A stretch of 64,000 bases of DNA from Cognatiyoonia sediminum (lineage in GTDB: Bacteria > Pseudomonadota > Alphaproteobacteria > Rhodobacterales > Rhodobacteraceae). The position numbers and the translations under genes were made by a program. This document shows, in pieces, positions 44,568 to 53,807 of this stretch. The notes under the pieces are model-generated. The model was not told where the DNA came from. It did no database searches and was given only the letters and a program-made list of their open reading frames with translations. The DNA lies in assembly GCF_900129845.1 (NCBI RefSeq), contig NZ_FQXB01000004.1, positions 62,001 to 126,000 of the forward strand, in the 5' to 3' direction. Each line of letters opens with the position of its first letter. Position 1 is the first letter of the stretch.

Positions 44568-44588
44568 CCCTCTCTCAAATTGAGAGGG
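44568..44588 (-). promoter_or_regulatory. Hairpin masking the ribosome site of the 245-residue gene
   Basis: On the minus strand CCCTCTC (44588-44582) and GAGAGGG (44574-44568) can form a perfect 7-bp stem with a 7-base loop. The GAGAGGG is the ribosome-binding site, seven bases before the ATG. Translation is therefore probably inhibited unless the hairpin is opened. Confidence 0.5.
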
Positions 44589-44620
44589 AGCTTATCACAG
44601 CTTTTGAAATTTCAAGCGGT

Positions 44621-45799
44621 TCAGTTCAAACCCGCTTCGGCTTCGATCTGCTTGCGCGACTTCCGCGCCCGCTCTGTCGCGGATTTCAACTGCCCACAGG
44701 CGGCCATGATGTCTTCGCCCCGTGGTGTGCGGATCGGGGTCGCATAGCCCGCTTGGTAGATGATGTTGGCAAAGGCGCGGATGCGGTTGTTGGACGACCG
44801 CTTGTAAGGCGCGCCAGGCCATTCGTTGAACGGGATCAGGTTGATCTTGGCGGGAATGCCTTCGATCAGCTTGACCAGACGATGGGCGTCCTCATCGCTG
44901 TCGTTAATCCCGTCGAGCATTACATATTCAAAGGTGATCCGTTCGGAATTGGACACCTTTGGATAGCTCTTGAGGGCCTCCAACAACTCTTCCAAAGGCC
45001 AGCGTTTGTTGATCGGGACCAGAATGTCACGGACTTCATCGGTCGTGGCATGGAAGGAAATCGCCAATTGGCAGCCGATTTCTTCGGCAGTCCGCGCCAT
45101 CTCTGGCACCACGCCTGAGGTCGACAGCGTGATCCGACGGCGGGACAAGGCGATGCCTTCGCCGTCCATAGCAATCTTCATCGCGTCACGCACGTTCTCG
45201 AAATTATAAAGCGGCTCACCCATGCCCATCAGTACGATGTTCGACAACAGCCGCGTTTCATCCTTTGGCGCACCGGGCACCGGCCATTCGTCCAGATCAT
45301 CGCGGGCCATCATCACCTGACCGATGATCTCCGCCGCCGTCAGGTTCCGCACGAGCTTCTGCGTTCCGGTGTGACAGAACGAGCAGGTGAGCGTGCAACC
45401 CACCTGGCTGGAGACACACAGCGTCCCGCGATCCGTCTCAGGAATATAGACTACCTCTACCTCATGGCCGCCCGCGATCCGCACCAGATATTTGCGCGTG
45501 CCGTCTTCGCTCACCTGTTTGGTCACAAGTTCAGGAATTTCGACAACGAAATGCTCTGCCAGTTTTGCGCGATAATCCTTCGACAAGTTCGTCATGGCAT
45601 CAAAGTCACGAACGCCCCAATGATAAACCCACTGCCAGATTTGCCCTGTCCGCATCTTTGCCTGCTTCTCTGGCGTCCCCATCTCGATCAACGCATCGCG
45701 CAGCGCCTCACGCGTCAGGCCAACGGTATTCGTCGGGCCATCGGGCAGTTTGCGCGGGATCGTATGAACGTCCTGAGTGATGGGGGCCTTGGCAGTCAT
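44621..45799 (-). CDS. rlmN: 23S rRNA (A2503-C2)/tRNA (A37-C2) methyltransferase
   Basis: A 392-residue radical-SAM enzyme that methylates C2 of A2503 in 23S rRNA and of A37 in some tRNAs. The iron-sulfur Cys are 135, 139 and 142 ([14 protein letters not shown]). Family landmarks such as [19 protein letters not shown] and the late [10 protein letters not shown] follow, the latter with a catalytic Cys. The ATG at 45799 is chosen because AAAGG lies seven bases before it. An ATG two codons earlier is the alternative. It is followed by the unrecognised 245-residue gene. Confidence 0.95.
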   Translation of the reverse strand: MTAKAPITQDVHTIPRKLPDGPTNTVGLTREALRDALIEMGTPEKQAKMRTGQIWQWVYHWGVRDFDAMTNLSKDYRAKLAEHFVVEIPELVTKQVSEDGTRKYLVRIAGGHEVEVVYIPETDRGTLCVSSQVGCTLTCSFCHTGTQKLVRNLTAAEIIGQVMMARDDLDEWPVPGAPKDETRLLSNIVLMGMGEPLYNFENVRDAMKIAMDGEGIALSRRRITLSTSGVVPEMARTAEEIGCQLAISFHATTDEVRDILVPINKRWPLEELLEALKSYPKVSNSERITFEYVMLDGINDSDEDAHRLVKLIEGIPAKINLIPFNEWPGAPYKRSSNNRIRAFANIIYQAGYATPIRTPRGEDIMAACGQLKSATERARKSRKQIEAEAGLN

Positions 45800-45835
45800 A
45801 TCCATGCCTTTCAGCGAAGTGGGAGCGCTTCATAT

Positions 45836-45872
45836 AAACAAAAAGGGCGGGTTTCCAATCGAAAACCCGCCC
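45836..45872 (-). terminator. Intrinsic terminator after the IalB-like gene
   Basis: GGGCGGGTTT (minus 45872-45863) pairs with AAACCCGCCC (45854-45845) around an 8-base loop and is followed by TTTTTG. It ends the IalB-like transcript 25 bases after its stop and just before the rlmN ribosome site. Confidence 0.85.
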
Positions 45873-45896
45873 GAAATTCGAAGATTTGGCCGAAAA

Positions 45897-46430
45897 TCAG
45901 CTCTGACAGCGCTTTTGCGCCTCTTCCACTGCGGCGCTAAAGCCCAATAGAGAGAATGTATCGGTTGTCACATTGCCTCGGCCAGAGCGTCCACGCACGA
46001 TCGCATTCGCGCCCCGCTTCATCGCAGCAACGATCTTTGCGTCTTCGTCCGGTGTCGCGGGCCACGCATATTCCGGCTCGCTCGCATCTGTGAATAGCGT
46101 GTATTCCGTTCCGCCGATATCCATGGTGACGGTCGATCCGCTTGCAAATGGATACCCGCCGGTAAAGGCCACCTGTGCCGATACATCAGCGCCCGGGCGA
46201 TAGAACACGAACAGTAGCATGTCGCTACGGCGACCTGTTGTTGGGTTGCCGTCGGAATCCGTCAGGCGGCTCTCCTTCGGCGCAGATACGGCCCAACATT
46301 CGGTTGGATTGTTTTCGACAAACACGCTCCAATCGGTGTTCGCCGCCACGCGGTTATCACTGGTTTCCTGTGCTGACGCCGCGCTTGCCAATACAGCAAT
46401 GCCCATCGCGCCCAAAATCGATTTCATCAT
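45897..46430 (-). CDS. Invasion-associated locus B (IalB)-like periplasmic protein
   Basis: A 177-residue exported protein. A signal peptide (KSILGAMGIAVLASAASAQ) precedes an IalB-type domain with DWSVFVENNPTECWAVSAP near the start, FVFYRPGADVSAQVAFTGGYPF in the middle and a C-terminal helix with Cys175. The pair of Cys (about 45 and 175) may form a disulfide. Bartonella IalB contributes to erythrocyte invasion, but the family is widespread in free-living alphaproteobacteria, where its role is unknown. GGAGGCTGTATC precedes the first ATG, and the gene has its own terminator. It is divergent from the asparaginase gene. Confidence 0.85.
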   Translation of the reverse strand: MMKSILGAMGIAVLASAASAQETSDNRVAANTDWSVFVENNPTECWAVSAPKESRLTDSDGNPTTGRRSDMLLFVFYRPGADVSAQVAFTGGYPFASGSTVTMDIGGTEYTLFTDASEPEYAWPATPDEDAKIVAAMKRGANAIVRGRSGRGNVTTDTFSLLGFSAAVEEAQKRCQS

Positions 46431-46595
46431 GATACAGCCTCCAAGCTGTCCTTGCCTCTGTCTCCGACCCGTCCGGTGCGTCTTTGGCGTACCTTTTCGA
46501 CTGGAAGGATGTGTTTCAACTCGATAGCCATAGAACTAGCAAAATTTTGCCCACGTGGGAAAGCCCAAAGTGTCGCGCCAAAGGGGAGGTATGCA

Positions 46596-47591
46596 ATGTC
46601 TGGTCCAGTAGATATGGTAGAAGTCTGGCGCGGCAACTTGCTGGAATCCATTCATCAGGGCCACGCCGTTGTCTGCGACGAGGCTGGAGAGATCGTGGAG
46701 GCTTGGGGCGATCCAGAGGCCGTGATCTACCCGAGGTCGTCTTGCAAAATGATCCAAGCGCTGCCGCTGATCGAAAGCGGGGCAGCAGATGCCTATAACC
46801 TAACGTCCGATCACCTCGCCCTCGCTTGCGCTTCCCACAATGCGGCAGCAATCCATAATGACCTCGTGTCGGCATGGCTCAGCGATCTGGGCTTGAGCGA
46901 CGATGACCTTCGCTGCGGCCCGCAGACACCGCGTGACGCAGAGGTACGTGACGCCCTAATCAAAATCGATCAAAGCCCGTGCCAAATCCACAACAATTGC
47001 TCCGGCAAGCACGCAGGCTTTCTGACGTTGAACAAACATCTCGGCGGCGGACCCGACTACGAAAAGATCGACCACCCCGTTCAACAAGCCAACCTTGCCG
47101 CGTTTGAAGAACTCACCGGCGAAACCAGCCCCGCCTTTGGCATCGACGGCTGTTCCGCTCCGAACCACGCTTGCACTGTCCACGGATTTGCCCGCAGCCT
47201 CGCGTTCTTTGCCACCGCGCAAGACCGCTCTGACACACGCTCCAAAGCCGCCGTGCAATTGGTCGACGCGATGACCAAGCACCCAGAGCTCGTCGCGGGC
47301 GAAGGGCGGGCCTGCACCGAACTGATGCGCGCCATGGATGGCAATGTCGCTCTGAAAACAGGGGCGGAGGCTGTGTTCAGCGCCATCATCCCCGAAAAAC
47401 GGCTTTCCGTCGCCGTAAAAATCACCGATGGGGCCTTCCGCGCCAGTGAGGCCGCGGTTGCCGCGATCCTCGTCAAACTCGGCGTCCTAGATCTTAGTCA
47501 CCCCGCCACCATCAAACGCATGACCCCAACTGTGACCAACTGGCGCGGGCTGGAGGTCGGCCACATTCGCCCCACCGCCGCGCTACGCTAA
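46596..47591 (+). CDS. L-asparaginase, Rhizobium etli (AnsA/type 3) family
   Basis: A 331-residue asparaginase of the Rhizobium type, unrelated to the bacterial I/II enzymes. Residues matching those reported for the R. etli enzyme are Ser48 and Lys51 (PRSSCK), Ser80 (CASHN), and the zinc-binding Cys135 and Lys138 (NNCSGKHAGF). A further Cys186 (GIDGCSAPN) could be the third ligand. It hydrolyses asparagine to aspartate and ammonia. The ATG at 46596 has AAGGGGAGGTATGCA upstream. Upstream in-frame residues are not family-like. Confidence 0.92.
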   Translation: MSGPVDMVEVWRGNLLESIHQGHAVVCDEAGEIVEAWGDPEAVIYPRSSCKMIQALPLIESGAADAYNLTSDHLALACASHNAAAIHNDLVSAWLSDLGLSDDDLRCGPQTPRDAEVRDALIKIDQSPCQIHNNCSGKHAGFLTLNKHLGGGPDYEKIDHPVQQANLAAFEELTGETSPAFGIDGCSAPNHACTVHGFARSLAFFATAQDRSDTRSKAAVQLVDAMTKHPELVAGEGRACTELMRAMDGNVALKTGAEAVFSAIIPEKRLSVAVKITDGAFRASEAAVAAILVKLGVLDLSHPATIKRMTPTVTNWRGLEVGHIRPTAALR

Positions 47592-47601
47592 GGAGACACC
47601 C

Positions 47602-48390
47602 ATGTCCTTCACCCTCGCCACTTGGAACATCAACTCCGTCCGTCTGCGCGAAGACATCGTCGCGAAACTCATGGCGGACGAGGCGCCCGACGTCCTCTGC
47701 CTACAAGAATGCAAAAGCCCGGTGGAGAAAATCCCGCAAGAGCAGTTCCAATCGCTGGGCTACACCCACATGGTCGCGCGCGGGCAAAAGGGGTACAACG
47801 GCGTCGCGATCTTCTCCAAAATCCCGATGGTGGAAGCGGGGGCTGAAGACTACGCAAACCTCGGCCACGCCCGCCACATCGCGGGTAAGTTGGAGAATGG
47901 CGTGACTGTCCACAACTTCTATGTGCCAGCGGGTGGGGATGTGGCGGACCGCGAGGTGAACGAGAAGTTCGGCCAGAAGCTCGACTACCTCGCCGAAATG
48001 CGCGACGCCTTCCACAAAGACGCGCCAAAGAAATCGATCCTCGTCGGCGACCTGAACATCGCCCCACGAGAAGACGATGTCTGGGATCACAAGAAACTCT
48101 TGAAGGTCGTCAGCCATACGCCGGTCGAGGTCGAAGCCCTCGCCGAAGTCCAAGACGCAGGTGCATGGGTCGACGTCACCCGCACCGACATCCCCGATGG
48201 CAAACTCTACAGCTGGTGGTCCTACCGCGCCAAAGATTGGGACGTCGCCGACAAAGGCCGCCGGTTAGACCACGTCTGGGCAACGCCGGATATTGCGGGT
48301 GCTGCGCATGGCAGCCGTGTTTTGAGGGACGCCCGTGGGTGGGAGAAACCGAGTGACCACGCGCCTGTGTTTGCGACGTTTGATTTGTAG
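47602..48390 (+). CDS. xth: Exodeoxyribonuclease III
   Basis: A 262-residue AP endonuclease/3'-5' exonuclease of the XthA family, acting in base excision repair. It has an N-terminal ATWNINSVRLRE with Asn7-type metal residue, LCLQECKSPVEKIP with the catalytic Glu, LVGDLNIAPREDDVWD, and the terminal LDHVWATPD and PSDHAPVFATF motifs. The length matches E. coli ExoIII. It follows the asparaginase gene by 10 bp with AAGGAGACACCC before the ATG, so the two are probably co-transcribed. Confidence 0.95.
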   Translation: MSFTLATWNINSVRLREDIVAKLMADEAPDVLCLQECKSPVEKIPQEQFQSLGYTHMVARGQKGYNGVAIFSKIPMVEAGAEDYANLGHARHIAGKLENGVTVHNFYVPAGGDVADREVNEKFGQKLDYLAEMRDAFHKDAPKKSILVGDLNIAPREDDVWDHKKLLKVVSHTPVEVEALAEVQDAGAWVDVTRTDIPDGKLYSWWSYRAKDWDVADKGRRLDHVWATPDIAGAAHGSRVLRDARGWEKPSDHAPVFATFDL

Positions 48391-48404
48391 ATAGGATCAT
48401 ATAA

Positions 48405-49205
48405 TTGAGTAATTGGCCCAGAAGCCTGATCTACATTCTTCTAGTCGCTATGTTTGGTGTCTTTCCGGCACTGGCAGCGAGCGGCGATACAAGCGATGAA
48501 ATTGTTCACGACGAACGTTTCTGGGATCAGCTGTTCGTCGATGCGGTACATTCTAGAGAGGCATGTAACTTAGACTTCAAGCCTTGTCGTGCTCCGCTCC
48601 AAAAGAGAGTTGAAGACTACTATCTTCGTGTTCGAGGCGAGACGAAATTTCTTTCTGATGAGGTTGCTGAGGCCGCTAGCAGAAGCCTAACGAGGGTGAT
48701 TGAAGATATTTATCGGACAACTGGGTTGCGCCCAATTCAGGGTGTTCCAGAGCACGCGTCTAATTTCATATTCCTATTATTTTTCAATGAGGAAGAGTAT
48801 CAGTCCGACCCTGAAAACTACATTCTCGCGCGGATCGCGCCACCAACTCTCAGGTTTTCAGAAAAACGACTAGAATTTTTTAGTTGGTTCCGTTCATCTC
48901 ACCTAGACTGCACGTTAGTTACGACACCTTACCCAGACGGGATCATTCGAGATGTGCAAATCTGGATAAAGGTGGACGTATCAACAGAAGTTGTGTCGAA
49001 TTGTATTGCAGAAGAATTCTTCAACTCATTCGGCCTCGACGACACGCCAGAATTTGAGAGTATTTTTGATTGGCCGACTGTCGTCGATGGCGAGATTGCT
49101 GATGGTAAATTGACTGAAAGGCATTTGAGCTTTTTGCGAAGACTTTATGAGCCGGAAATGATTCCTAACCAAGCAGAGGAAGCGACTTGGGCGTTAATTC
49201 GATAA
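48405..49205 (+). CDS. DUF2927-like exported protein
   Basis: A 266-residue protein with an N-terminal signal peptide (SLIYILLVAMFGVFPALAAS) and a C-terminal region like DUF2927: CIAEEFFNSFGLDDTPEFESIFDW followed by LTERHLSFLRRLYEPEM. DUF2927 proteins resemble inactive zincin-like peptidases. The usual metal motif is not evident here. The start is a TTG preceded by TAGGATCATATAA. AT content is clearly higher than in xth and ybbN on either side, so the gene may have been inserted between them. The function is unknown. Confidence 0.72.
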   Translation: MSNWPRSLIYILLVAMFGVFPALAASGDTSDEIVHDERFWDQLFVDAVHSREACNLDFKPCRAPLQKRVEDYYLRVRGETKFLSDEVAEAASRSLTRVIEDIYRTTGLRPIQGVPEHASNFIFLLFFNEEEYQSDPENYILARIAPPTLRFSEKRLEFFSWFRSSHLDCTLVTTPYPDGIIRDVQIWIKVDVSTEVVSNCIAEEFFNSFGLDDTPEFESIFDWPTVVDGEIADGKLTERHLSFLRRLYEPEMIPNQAEEATWALIR

Positions 49206-49239
49206 GTAGGAACATTCTATAGTTGTTCGCAAATCCCCC

Positions 49240-49270
49240 TTGGACATTCCACCCCCCGCGCACATATAAG
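49240..49270 (+). promoter_or_regulatory. Putative promoter of the ybbN gene
   Basis: TTGGAC (49240-49245) and ATATAA (49264-49269) are 18 bp apart. A start site near 49276 would leave a leader of about 25 bases with CAGGAG as ribosome site. Confidence 0.4.
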
Positions 49271-49299
49271 CCCCAAGACCTAATCTTCAGGAGCGCGCC

Positions 49300-50217
49300 A
49301 TGATTGAACTTGGTAGAACCCAACCAGCCGCCCCAGCCGGTGATCTGATCATCGACGGGACAGATGACACCTTCATGCAAGACGTGATCGAGGCGTCACA
49401 GACGACCCCGATCATCGTGGATTTCTGGGCAACATGGTGCGGCCCGTGCAAAACCCTCGGCCCCGCCATTGAGGCGTCCGTCACCAAAGCTGGCGGTGCA
49501 GTGAAGCTCGTCAAAATCGACGTCGACGCCAATCCCGGTTACGCGGGCCAGTTGCGCGTGCAGTCGATCCCAACCGTCTATGCCTTCTGGCAAGGCCAGC
49601 CGGTCGATGGATTCCAAGGCGCTCTGCCACCCTCCGAAATCGACGCCTTCGTCGAGAAAATCGCTGCCCTTGGCGGCGGCGCACCCGATGGTGGCCTTGC
49701 CGATGCCATCGAAGCTGCCGAAGCGATGTTGGCCAAAGGCGCCGCTGCGGACGCCGCCGAAACCTTCGCCGCGATCCTGCAGGAAGACCCGGCCAACGCC
49801 CCCGCCTACGCCGGTTTGATCAAAGCCTACATCGCCCTTGACGACCTCGACCAAGCCGAGGCGATCTTGAACGGTGCCCCCGCTGAAATCTCCACCGATC
49901 CCGCCCTTGAAGCCGTCGCCTCCCAAATCGCGCTCGCGAAAGAAGCGGCCAACGCCGGCCCCGTGGCAGAGCTTCAGGCTGCGGTTGAGGCAAACCCCGA
50001 CGACCACCAAGCTCGCCTTGATTTGGCGACCGCCCTGCACGCCAACGGCAATGCCGAGGCCGCGGTTGATCACCTGCTCGATCTCTTTCGCCGCGATCGC
50101 GAATGGAACGAAGGCGCCGCAAAGACGCAGCTTTTCAAGGTGTTCGACACGTTGCAGCCTAACGATCCCGTGGTGCTCAACGGTCGTCGAAAATTGTCGT
50201 CAATGATATTTGCCTAA
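49300..50217 (+). CDS. ybbN: Thioredoxin-domain co-chaperone YbbN/CnoX
   Basis: A 305-residue protein. The N-terminal thioredoxin fold has the active-site pair WCGPC (Cys47, Cys50) after IIVDFWAT. The C-terminal half is TPR-like: repeated helices rich in Ala/Glu, including QAAVEANPDDHQARLDLAT. E. coli YbbN is a holdase that hands clients to DnaK and GroEL. This copy keeps the CGPC motif, so it may also be redox-active. CAGGAGCGCGCC precedes the ATG. The LON-domain gene follows 26 bp after its stop. Confidence 0.92.
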   Translation: MIELGRTQPAAPAGDLIIDGTDDTFMQDVIEASQTTPIIVDFWATWCGPCKTLGPAIEASVTKAGGAVKLVKIDVDANPGYAGQLRVQSIPTVYAFWQGQPVDGFQGALPPSEIDAFVEKIAALGGGAPDGGLADAIEAAEAMLAKGAAADAAETFAAILQEDPANAPAYAGLIKAYIALDDLDQAEAILNGAPAEISTDPALEAVASQIALAKEAANAGPVAELQAAVEANPDDHQARLDLATALHANGNAEAAVDHLLDLFRRDREWNEGAAKTQLFKVFDTLQPNDPVVLNGRRKLSSMIFA

Positions 50218-50243
50218 ATCCGGCGTCGGGCTACTTCCCTGAT

Positions 50244-50885
50244 ATGTTCAAAGCCAAGGACTTACCCGAAACCATTGCGATCTTCCCTCTGCCCGGCGCA
50301 CTTTTGCTGCCGCGGTCACGGCTGCCGCTGCATTTGTTCGAACCGCGCTACCTTGCCATGTTCGACGATTGTCTGAAAACGCCTGCACGGATGATTGGCA
50401 TGATCCAACCGTTTGACGGCCCAAACGGGGAATCTTCGCTCCACAGCATCGGCTGCGCGGGGCGGGTAACAGCGTTCTCTGAAACCGAAGACGGCCGCTA
50501 TATGATCACCCTCTCGGGCATCTCGCGGTTCCGCGTCGTGGACGAGGTCGAGGGCTTTACCCCCTACCGCCGCTGCAAAGTGAATTGGGAAGGGTTCGAC
50601 CGCGACCTTGGCCCGACCGAGCATGATACTCAATTCGACCGCAAGTCATTCCTGTCGTCACTGGAACGCTACTTTGACGACCAAGGGCTAAAAACTGATT
50701 GGGAGTCTTTGCAGGAAGCCGAAGATGAGCTTTTGATAAACTCTCTGTCCATGCTTTGCCCCTTTGACGCCGAAGACAAACAAGCCTTGCTGGAAGCCCC
50801 ATCGCTCACCACCCGTCGTGAGACCTTGATGACCCTTATCGAGTTTGCGATGAGAGGGGGATCAGGCGAAGAGGTGATGCAATGA
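50244..50885 (+). CDS. LON substrate-binding (N-terminal) domain protein
   Basis: A 213-residue protein that consists only of the LON N-terminal substrate-binding domain: [26 protein letters not shown] near the start, then [23 protein letters not shown]. It has no ATPase or protease part. Such stand-alone proteins may act as adaptors, but no function is proven. In Rhodobacteraceae it usually lies between ybbN and a Trm112 gene, as here. It overlaps the Trm112 start (ATGA). Confidence 0.9.
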   Translation: MFKAKDLPETIAIFPLPGALLLPRSRLPLHLFEPRYLAMFDDCLKTPARMIGMIQPFDGPNGESSLHSIGCAGRVTAFSETEDGRYMITLSGISRFRVVDEVEGFTPYRRCKVNWEGFDRDLGPTEHDTQFDRKSFLSSLERYFDDQGLKTDWESLQEAEDELLINSLSMLCPFDAEDKQALLEAPSLTTRRETLMTLIEFAMRGGSGEEVMQ

Positions 50886-51061
50886 GCGAGATGTCTTTCG
50901 ATCCCAAGATGTTAGAGGCGCTGGTCTGCCCGCAGACCCAAGCGAGCCTGAGCTATGATGCAGATAAACAAGAGCTGATCTCAAAGCCGGCCAATCTGGC
51001 CTTCCCGCTCCGCGATGGTATCCCAGTGATGCTGGTGGATGAGGCGCGTCAGCTCGATTAA
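50882..51061 (+). CDS. Trm112 family protein, 59 residues
   Basis: A 59-residue protein encoded in the frame ATG 50882 to TAA 51061. It has the Trm112/YcaR pattern: [21 protein letters not shown], then [19 protein letters not shown]. In bacteria these small proteins support methyltransferases or lipid-A related functions. The usual second Cys pair is reduced to one Cys (CPQTQ), so zinc binding is doubtful. The start overlaps the LON-domain stop, and its own stop overlaps the convergent UbiH-family gene by four bases (TTAA). Confidence 0.9.
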   Translation: MSEMSFDPKMLEALVCPQTQASLSYDADKQELISKPANLAFPLRDGIPVMLVDEARQLD

Positions 51062-52275
51062 CGCGCCATTAATGAAGGCAAATCGCCGTTCAACCCTGCC
51101 GCTTCTCGGATAAAGGCTCGACGTAGGGCGGGGGAGGCGTTGATAACACCCATCCCAATATCTCGCGCGGCGCGCAGCAGCGGATTGTCGTTTGAAAACA
51201 AACGGTTGAACCCATCCGTCGCCATCGCCAGCTTCGTCGTGTCGAATTGGCGCCAGCTTTGGTAGCGGGCGAGTGCTTGCGCCCCGCCAAAGTCCTCGCC
51301 CCGTTTGCGGGCATCAATCAGCACGTCGACTAAAGCCGCCACATCTCGCAGACCTGCGTTCAACCCTTGTCCGGCAATCGGGTGGATGCCATGCGCGGCA
51401 TCACCGATCAAAGCCACGCGATCCGCGACTAAGCTCGTCGCAATCGACAGGCCAAGTGGGTAGGTGAACCGTTCACCGCATAAGGTGATCTCGCCAAGGA
51501 AATCTCCAAACGCGGGCCGCAGTGCATCCAAGAAACCGTCATCATCGAATGCCGCGACATGATGCGCCTTCGCGCGATCTTCGCTCCACACAATCGCGCT
51601 GCGGTTTCCCGTCAGCGGCAAGATCGCCAAAGGTCCGCCGGGCATAAAGAATTGATGCGCAATGCCACCATGCGGCTTGGCGTGCTCAGCAGCGCAGACC
51701 AAGGCGGTTTGCCCATAGTCCCAAGCTGTGCGCTTGATCCCAGCCCGCTGCGCCGTCCCGCTGGACCGCCCGTCAGATCCGATCAGAACGCTGGCTGAAA
51801 GTGTTGAGCCATCGGCAAGCGCGATTGAAATCCGACCCGCCTCTGCCGTTTGGTCCACGACCGTCGCAGGCGCGATATGCTCCAACTTCGGATGATCCTC
51901 CATCGCACTCAGAAACGCGCGTCGCAGGTGCCGATCCTCCACCAAATAGCCCATCGGCCCTTCGTCAATTTCAGCATGGTCAAAATGCATCATCCACGGG
52001 CTCGGCCCCTCGCCAGCGCGCCCATCAGTGACCTTGATCTCCAACATCGGCTGCGCATTCGGTTCTACGGTCGGCCAAACCCCGATACCCGACAAAAGCC
52101 GCTGTGACCCCAAGGCCAAGGCATAGGCGCGGCCATCAAATTCGGCATCTTCGCGCACGTCCTTTGGCAAACTGTCCACGATCCGAACCGAAAATCCAGC
52201 ATTGCCCAAAGCCAATGCCAAAGCGGGGCCATTTAGCCCCCCGCCAACAATCAGAATATCCGAATGCGTGTCCAT
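51058..52275 (-). CDS. UbiH/UbiF/COQ6-family FAD monooxygenase
   Basis: A 405-residue aromatic hydroxylase of ubiquinone synthesis. The FAD motif is [18 protein letters not shown] at the N-terminus, DG is in [10 protein letters not shown], and the C-terminal FAD phosphate motif is [18 protein letters not shown]. UbiH, UbiF and UbiI cannot be separated on sequence alone. The ATG at 52275 has only a weak ribosome site. It is divergent from the amidase gene across 85 bp and overlaps Trm112 tail to tail. Confidence 0.9.
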   Translation of the reverse strand: MDTHSDILIVGGGLNGPALALALGNAGFSVRIVDSLPKDVREDAEFDGRAYALALGSQRLLSGIGVWPTVEPNAQPMLEIKVTDGRAGEGPSPWMMHFDHAEIDEGPMGYLVEDRHLRRAFLSAMEDHPKLEHIAPATVVDQTAEAGRISIALADGSTLSASVLIGSDGRSSGTAQRAGIKRTAWDYGQTALVCAAEHAKPHGGIAHQFFMPGGPLAILPLTGNRSAIVWSEDRAKAHHVAAFDDDGFLDALRPAFGDFLGEITLCGERFTYPLGLSIATSLVADRVALIGDAAHGIHPIAGQGLNAGLRDVAALVDVLIDARKRGEDFGGAQALARYQSWRQFDTTKLAMATDGFNRLFSNDNPLLRAARDIGMGVINASPALRRAFIREAAGLNGDLPSLMAR

Positions 52276-52360
52276 AAGGTGCTATATGTGCAGCGCAATC
52301 CGATTGTCCATGCGGTTTGCTGCCGCTACGGTGCCCTCAAACAGAAGTGAGGGGCGAAAG

Positions 52361-53689
52361 ATGGAAGACTGGCGTTGGATGACAGCTGCGGATCTGGGCC
52401 GTGGAATTGGCGCAGGGGACATTGATCCGGTCGCCCTGACCGAGACGTATCTGGCCGCCATCGATGCGCACCCGCACCGGGATCGCATCTATGCCCGCGT
52501 CACCCATGACCGCGCGCGGGCCGAGGCCAAAGCCGCTTCGGAACGCGCCGCCAACGGGATGCGTCGCGGGCCATTGGACGGGGTGCCGATCTCTTGGAAA
52601 GACCTTTTTGACACTGCAGGAACGGCAACCGAAGCAGGCACAGCATTGCTCGAAGGCCGCGTGCCAGACACAGATGCGGAAGTTCTGCAAAACGCCACAG
52701 CTGCGGGTTTGGTTTGCCTCGGCAAAACCCACCTCTCGGAAATTGCCTTCTCTGGCCTTGGCTTAAACCCGATGACCGCGACACCGCCGTGCGTGAATGA
52801 TGAAGACGCCGTGCCGGGAGGCTCTTCATCTGGTGCTGCCGCATCGGTTGCTTTCGGCCTCGCAGCTGCCGGAATAGGGTCTGATACAGGCGGATCGGTG
52901 CGCATACCATCGGCCTGGAATGACCTGACCGGCCTGAAAACCACCCACGGTCGGGTGTCTGTGAATGGTGTCCTGCCGCTCTGCCTGACCTTCGATACAG
53001 TTGGCCCGCTCTGCCGCTCTGTCGAAGATAACGCATTGATCCTTGCGGCCCTCGAAGGACAAAAACCCGCCGATCTTACTGCACCAACACTGGACGGAGC
53101 ACGGTTCGCCATCCTGGACACAATCGCGATGGACGATCTCGAGGATGCACCCCGCGCGGCATTTCAGTCCGCTGTGGAACGCCTGCAAGCGGCGGGGGCG
53201 CAGGTCGAACATATTCAATTCGATGCTTTGAACGAGGCCTTTGCCATGACTGGTCCGCTTTACACGGCGGACGCATGGGCATGGTGGAAGCATCGTATCT
53301 TGGCTGATCCCGCCAAAATGTTCTCGCAAATCTATGACCGCGTTCGCGTCGGGGCGGACGTCGCTGCCTCAGATTATATCGCCCATTGGACCCGCCTTCG
53401 CGAAATTCGGGGCGAGTTTGCGTCCGCCACCGCCCATTTCGACGCAATCCTTATGCCGTCATCGCCGATCTTGCCGCCGAATGTCCAAAGGCTGCTCGAA
53501 GATGAAGACTACTACGTCACCAAGAACCTTCTAGCGTTGCGTAATACGCGTGTAGGCAACTTGACGGATACCTGTTCTATCAGCCTCCCCACTGGAGTTC
53601 CGTCCTGTGGGATCATGTTGAATGGGCGAAATGGTGGCGAAGAAAAACTGCTCCGCATTGCTGCAGCGGCGGAGAAGGCATTGTCCTAA
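52361..53689 (+). CDS. Amidase-signature family hydrolase
   Basis: A 442-residue amidase-signature enzyme with the Ser-cisSer-Lys triad: Lys80 in ISWKDLFD, the cis-Ser in PGGSSSGAAA (Ser155-157), and the nucleophile Ser179 in GSDTGGSVRIPS. It hydrolyses an amide, and the substrate is unknown. It is too distant from GatA by context, as no gatB/gatC lies nearby. GTGAGGGGCGAAAG precedes the ATG at 52361. A longer upstream in-frame region overlaps the UbiH gene and was rejected. Confidence 0.88.
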   Translation: MEDWRWMTAADLGRGIGAGDIDPVALTETYLAAIDAHPHRDRIYARVTHDRARAEAKAASERAANGMRRGPLDGVPISWKDLFDTAGTATEAGTALLEGRVPDTDAEVLQNATAAGLVCLGKTHLSEIAFSGLGLNPMTATPPCVNDEDAVPGGSSSGAAASVAFGLAAAGIGSDTGGSVRIPSAWNDLTGLKTTHGRVSVNGVLPLCLTFDTVGPLCRSVEDNALILAALEGQKPADLTAPTLDGARFAILDTIAMDDLEDAPRAAFQSAVERLQAAGAQVEHIQFDALNEAFAMTGPLYTADAWAWWKHRILADPAKMFSQIYDRVRVGADVAASDYIAHWTRLREIRGEFASATAHFDAILMPSSPILPPNVQRLLEDEDYYVTKNLLALRNTRVGNLTDTCSISLPTGVPSCGIMLNGRNGGEEKLLRIAAAAEKALS

Positions 53690-53767
53690 AAGACACAATT
53701 CTCACCCAGACCCGAAAATAACCCGCCCTCAATTCTGGACAGGCCCAACCACCACGGGCTAATCTGC

Positions 53768-53794
53768 AAAAAAATGCACGGCAAAAGATCGTGC
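53768..53794 (-). terminator. Terminator-like hairpin on the minus strand without a recognised gene
   Basis: On the minus strand GCACG (53794-53790) pairs with CGTGC (53780-53776) around a 9-base loop and is followed by A then TTTTTTT. No minus-strand gene ends here, because the aminotransferase gene starts on the plus strand at 53808. It may end an antisense transcript or form the 5' leader hairpin of that gene. Confidence 0.3.
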
Positions 53795-53807
53795 GATTGA
53801 GGCAGAG

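Noticed and set aside
52202-52360. Upstream in-frame extension of the amidase gene
   Set aside because: It overlaps the divergent UbiH-family start and has no amidase-like residues. A good ribosome site precedes 52361.
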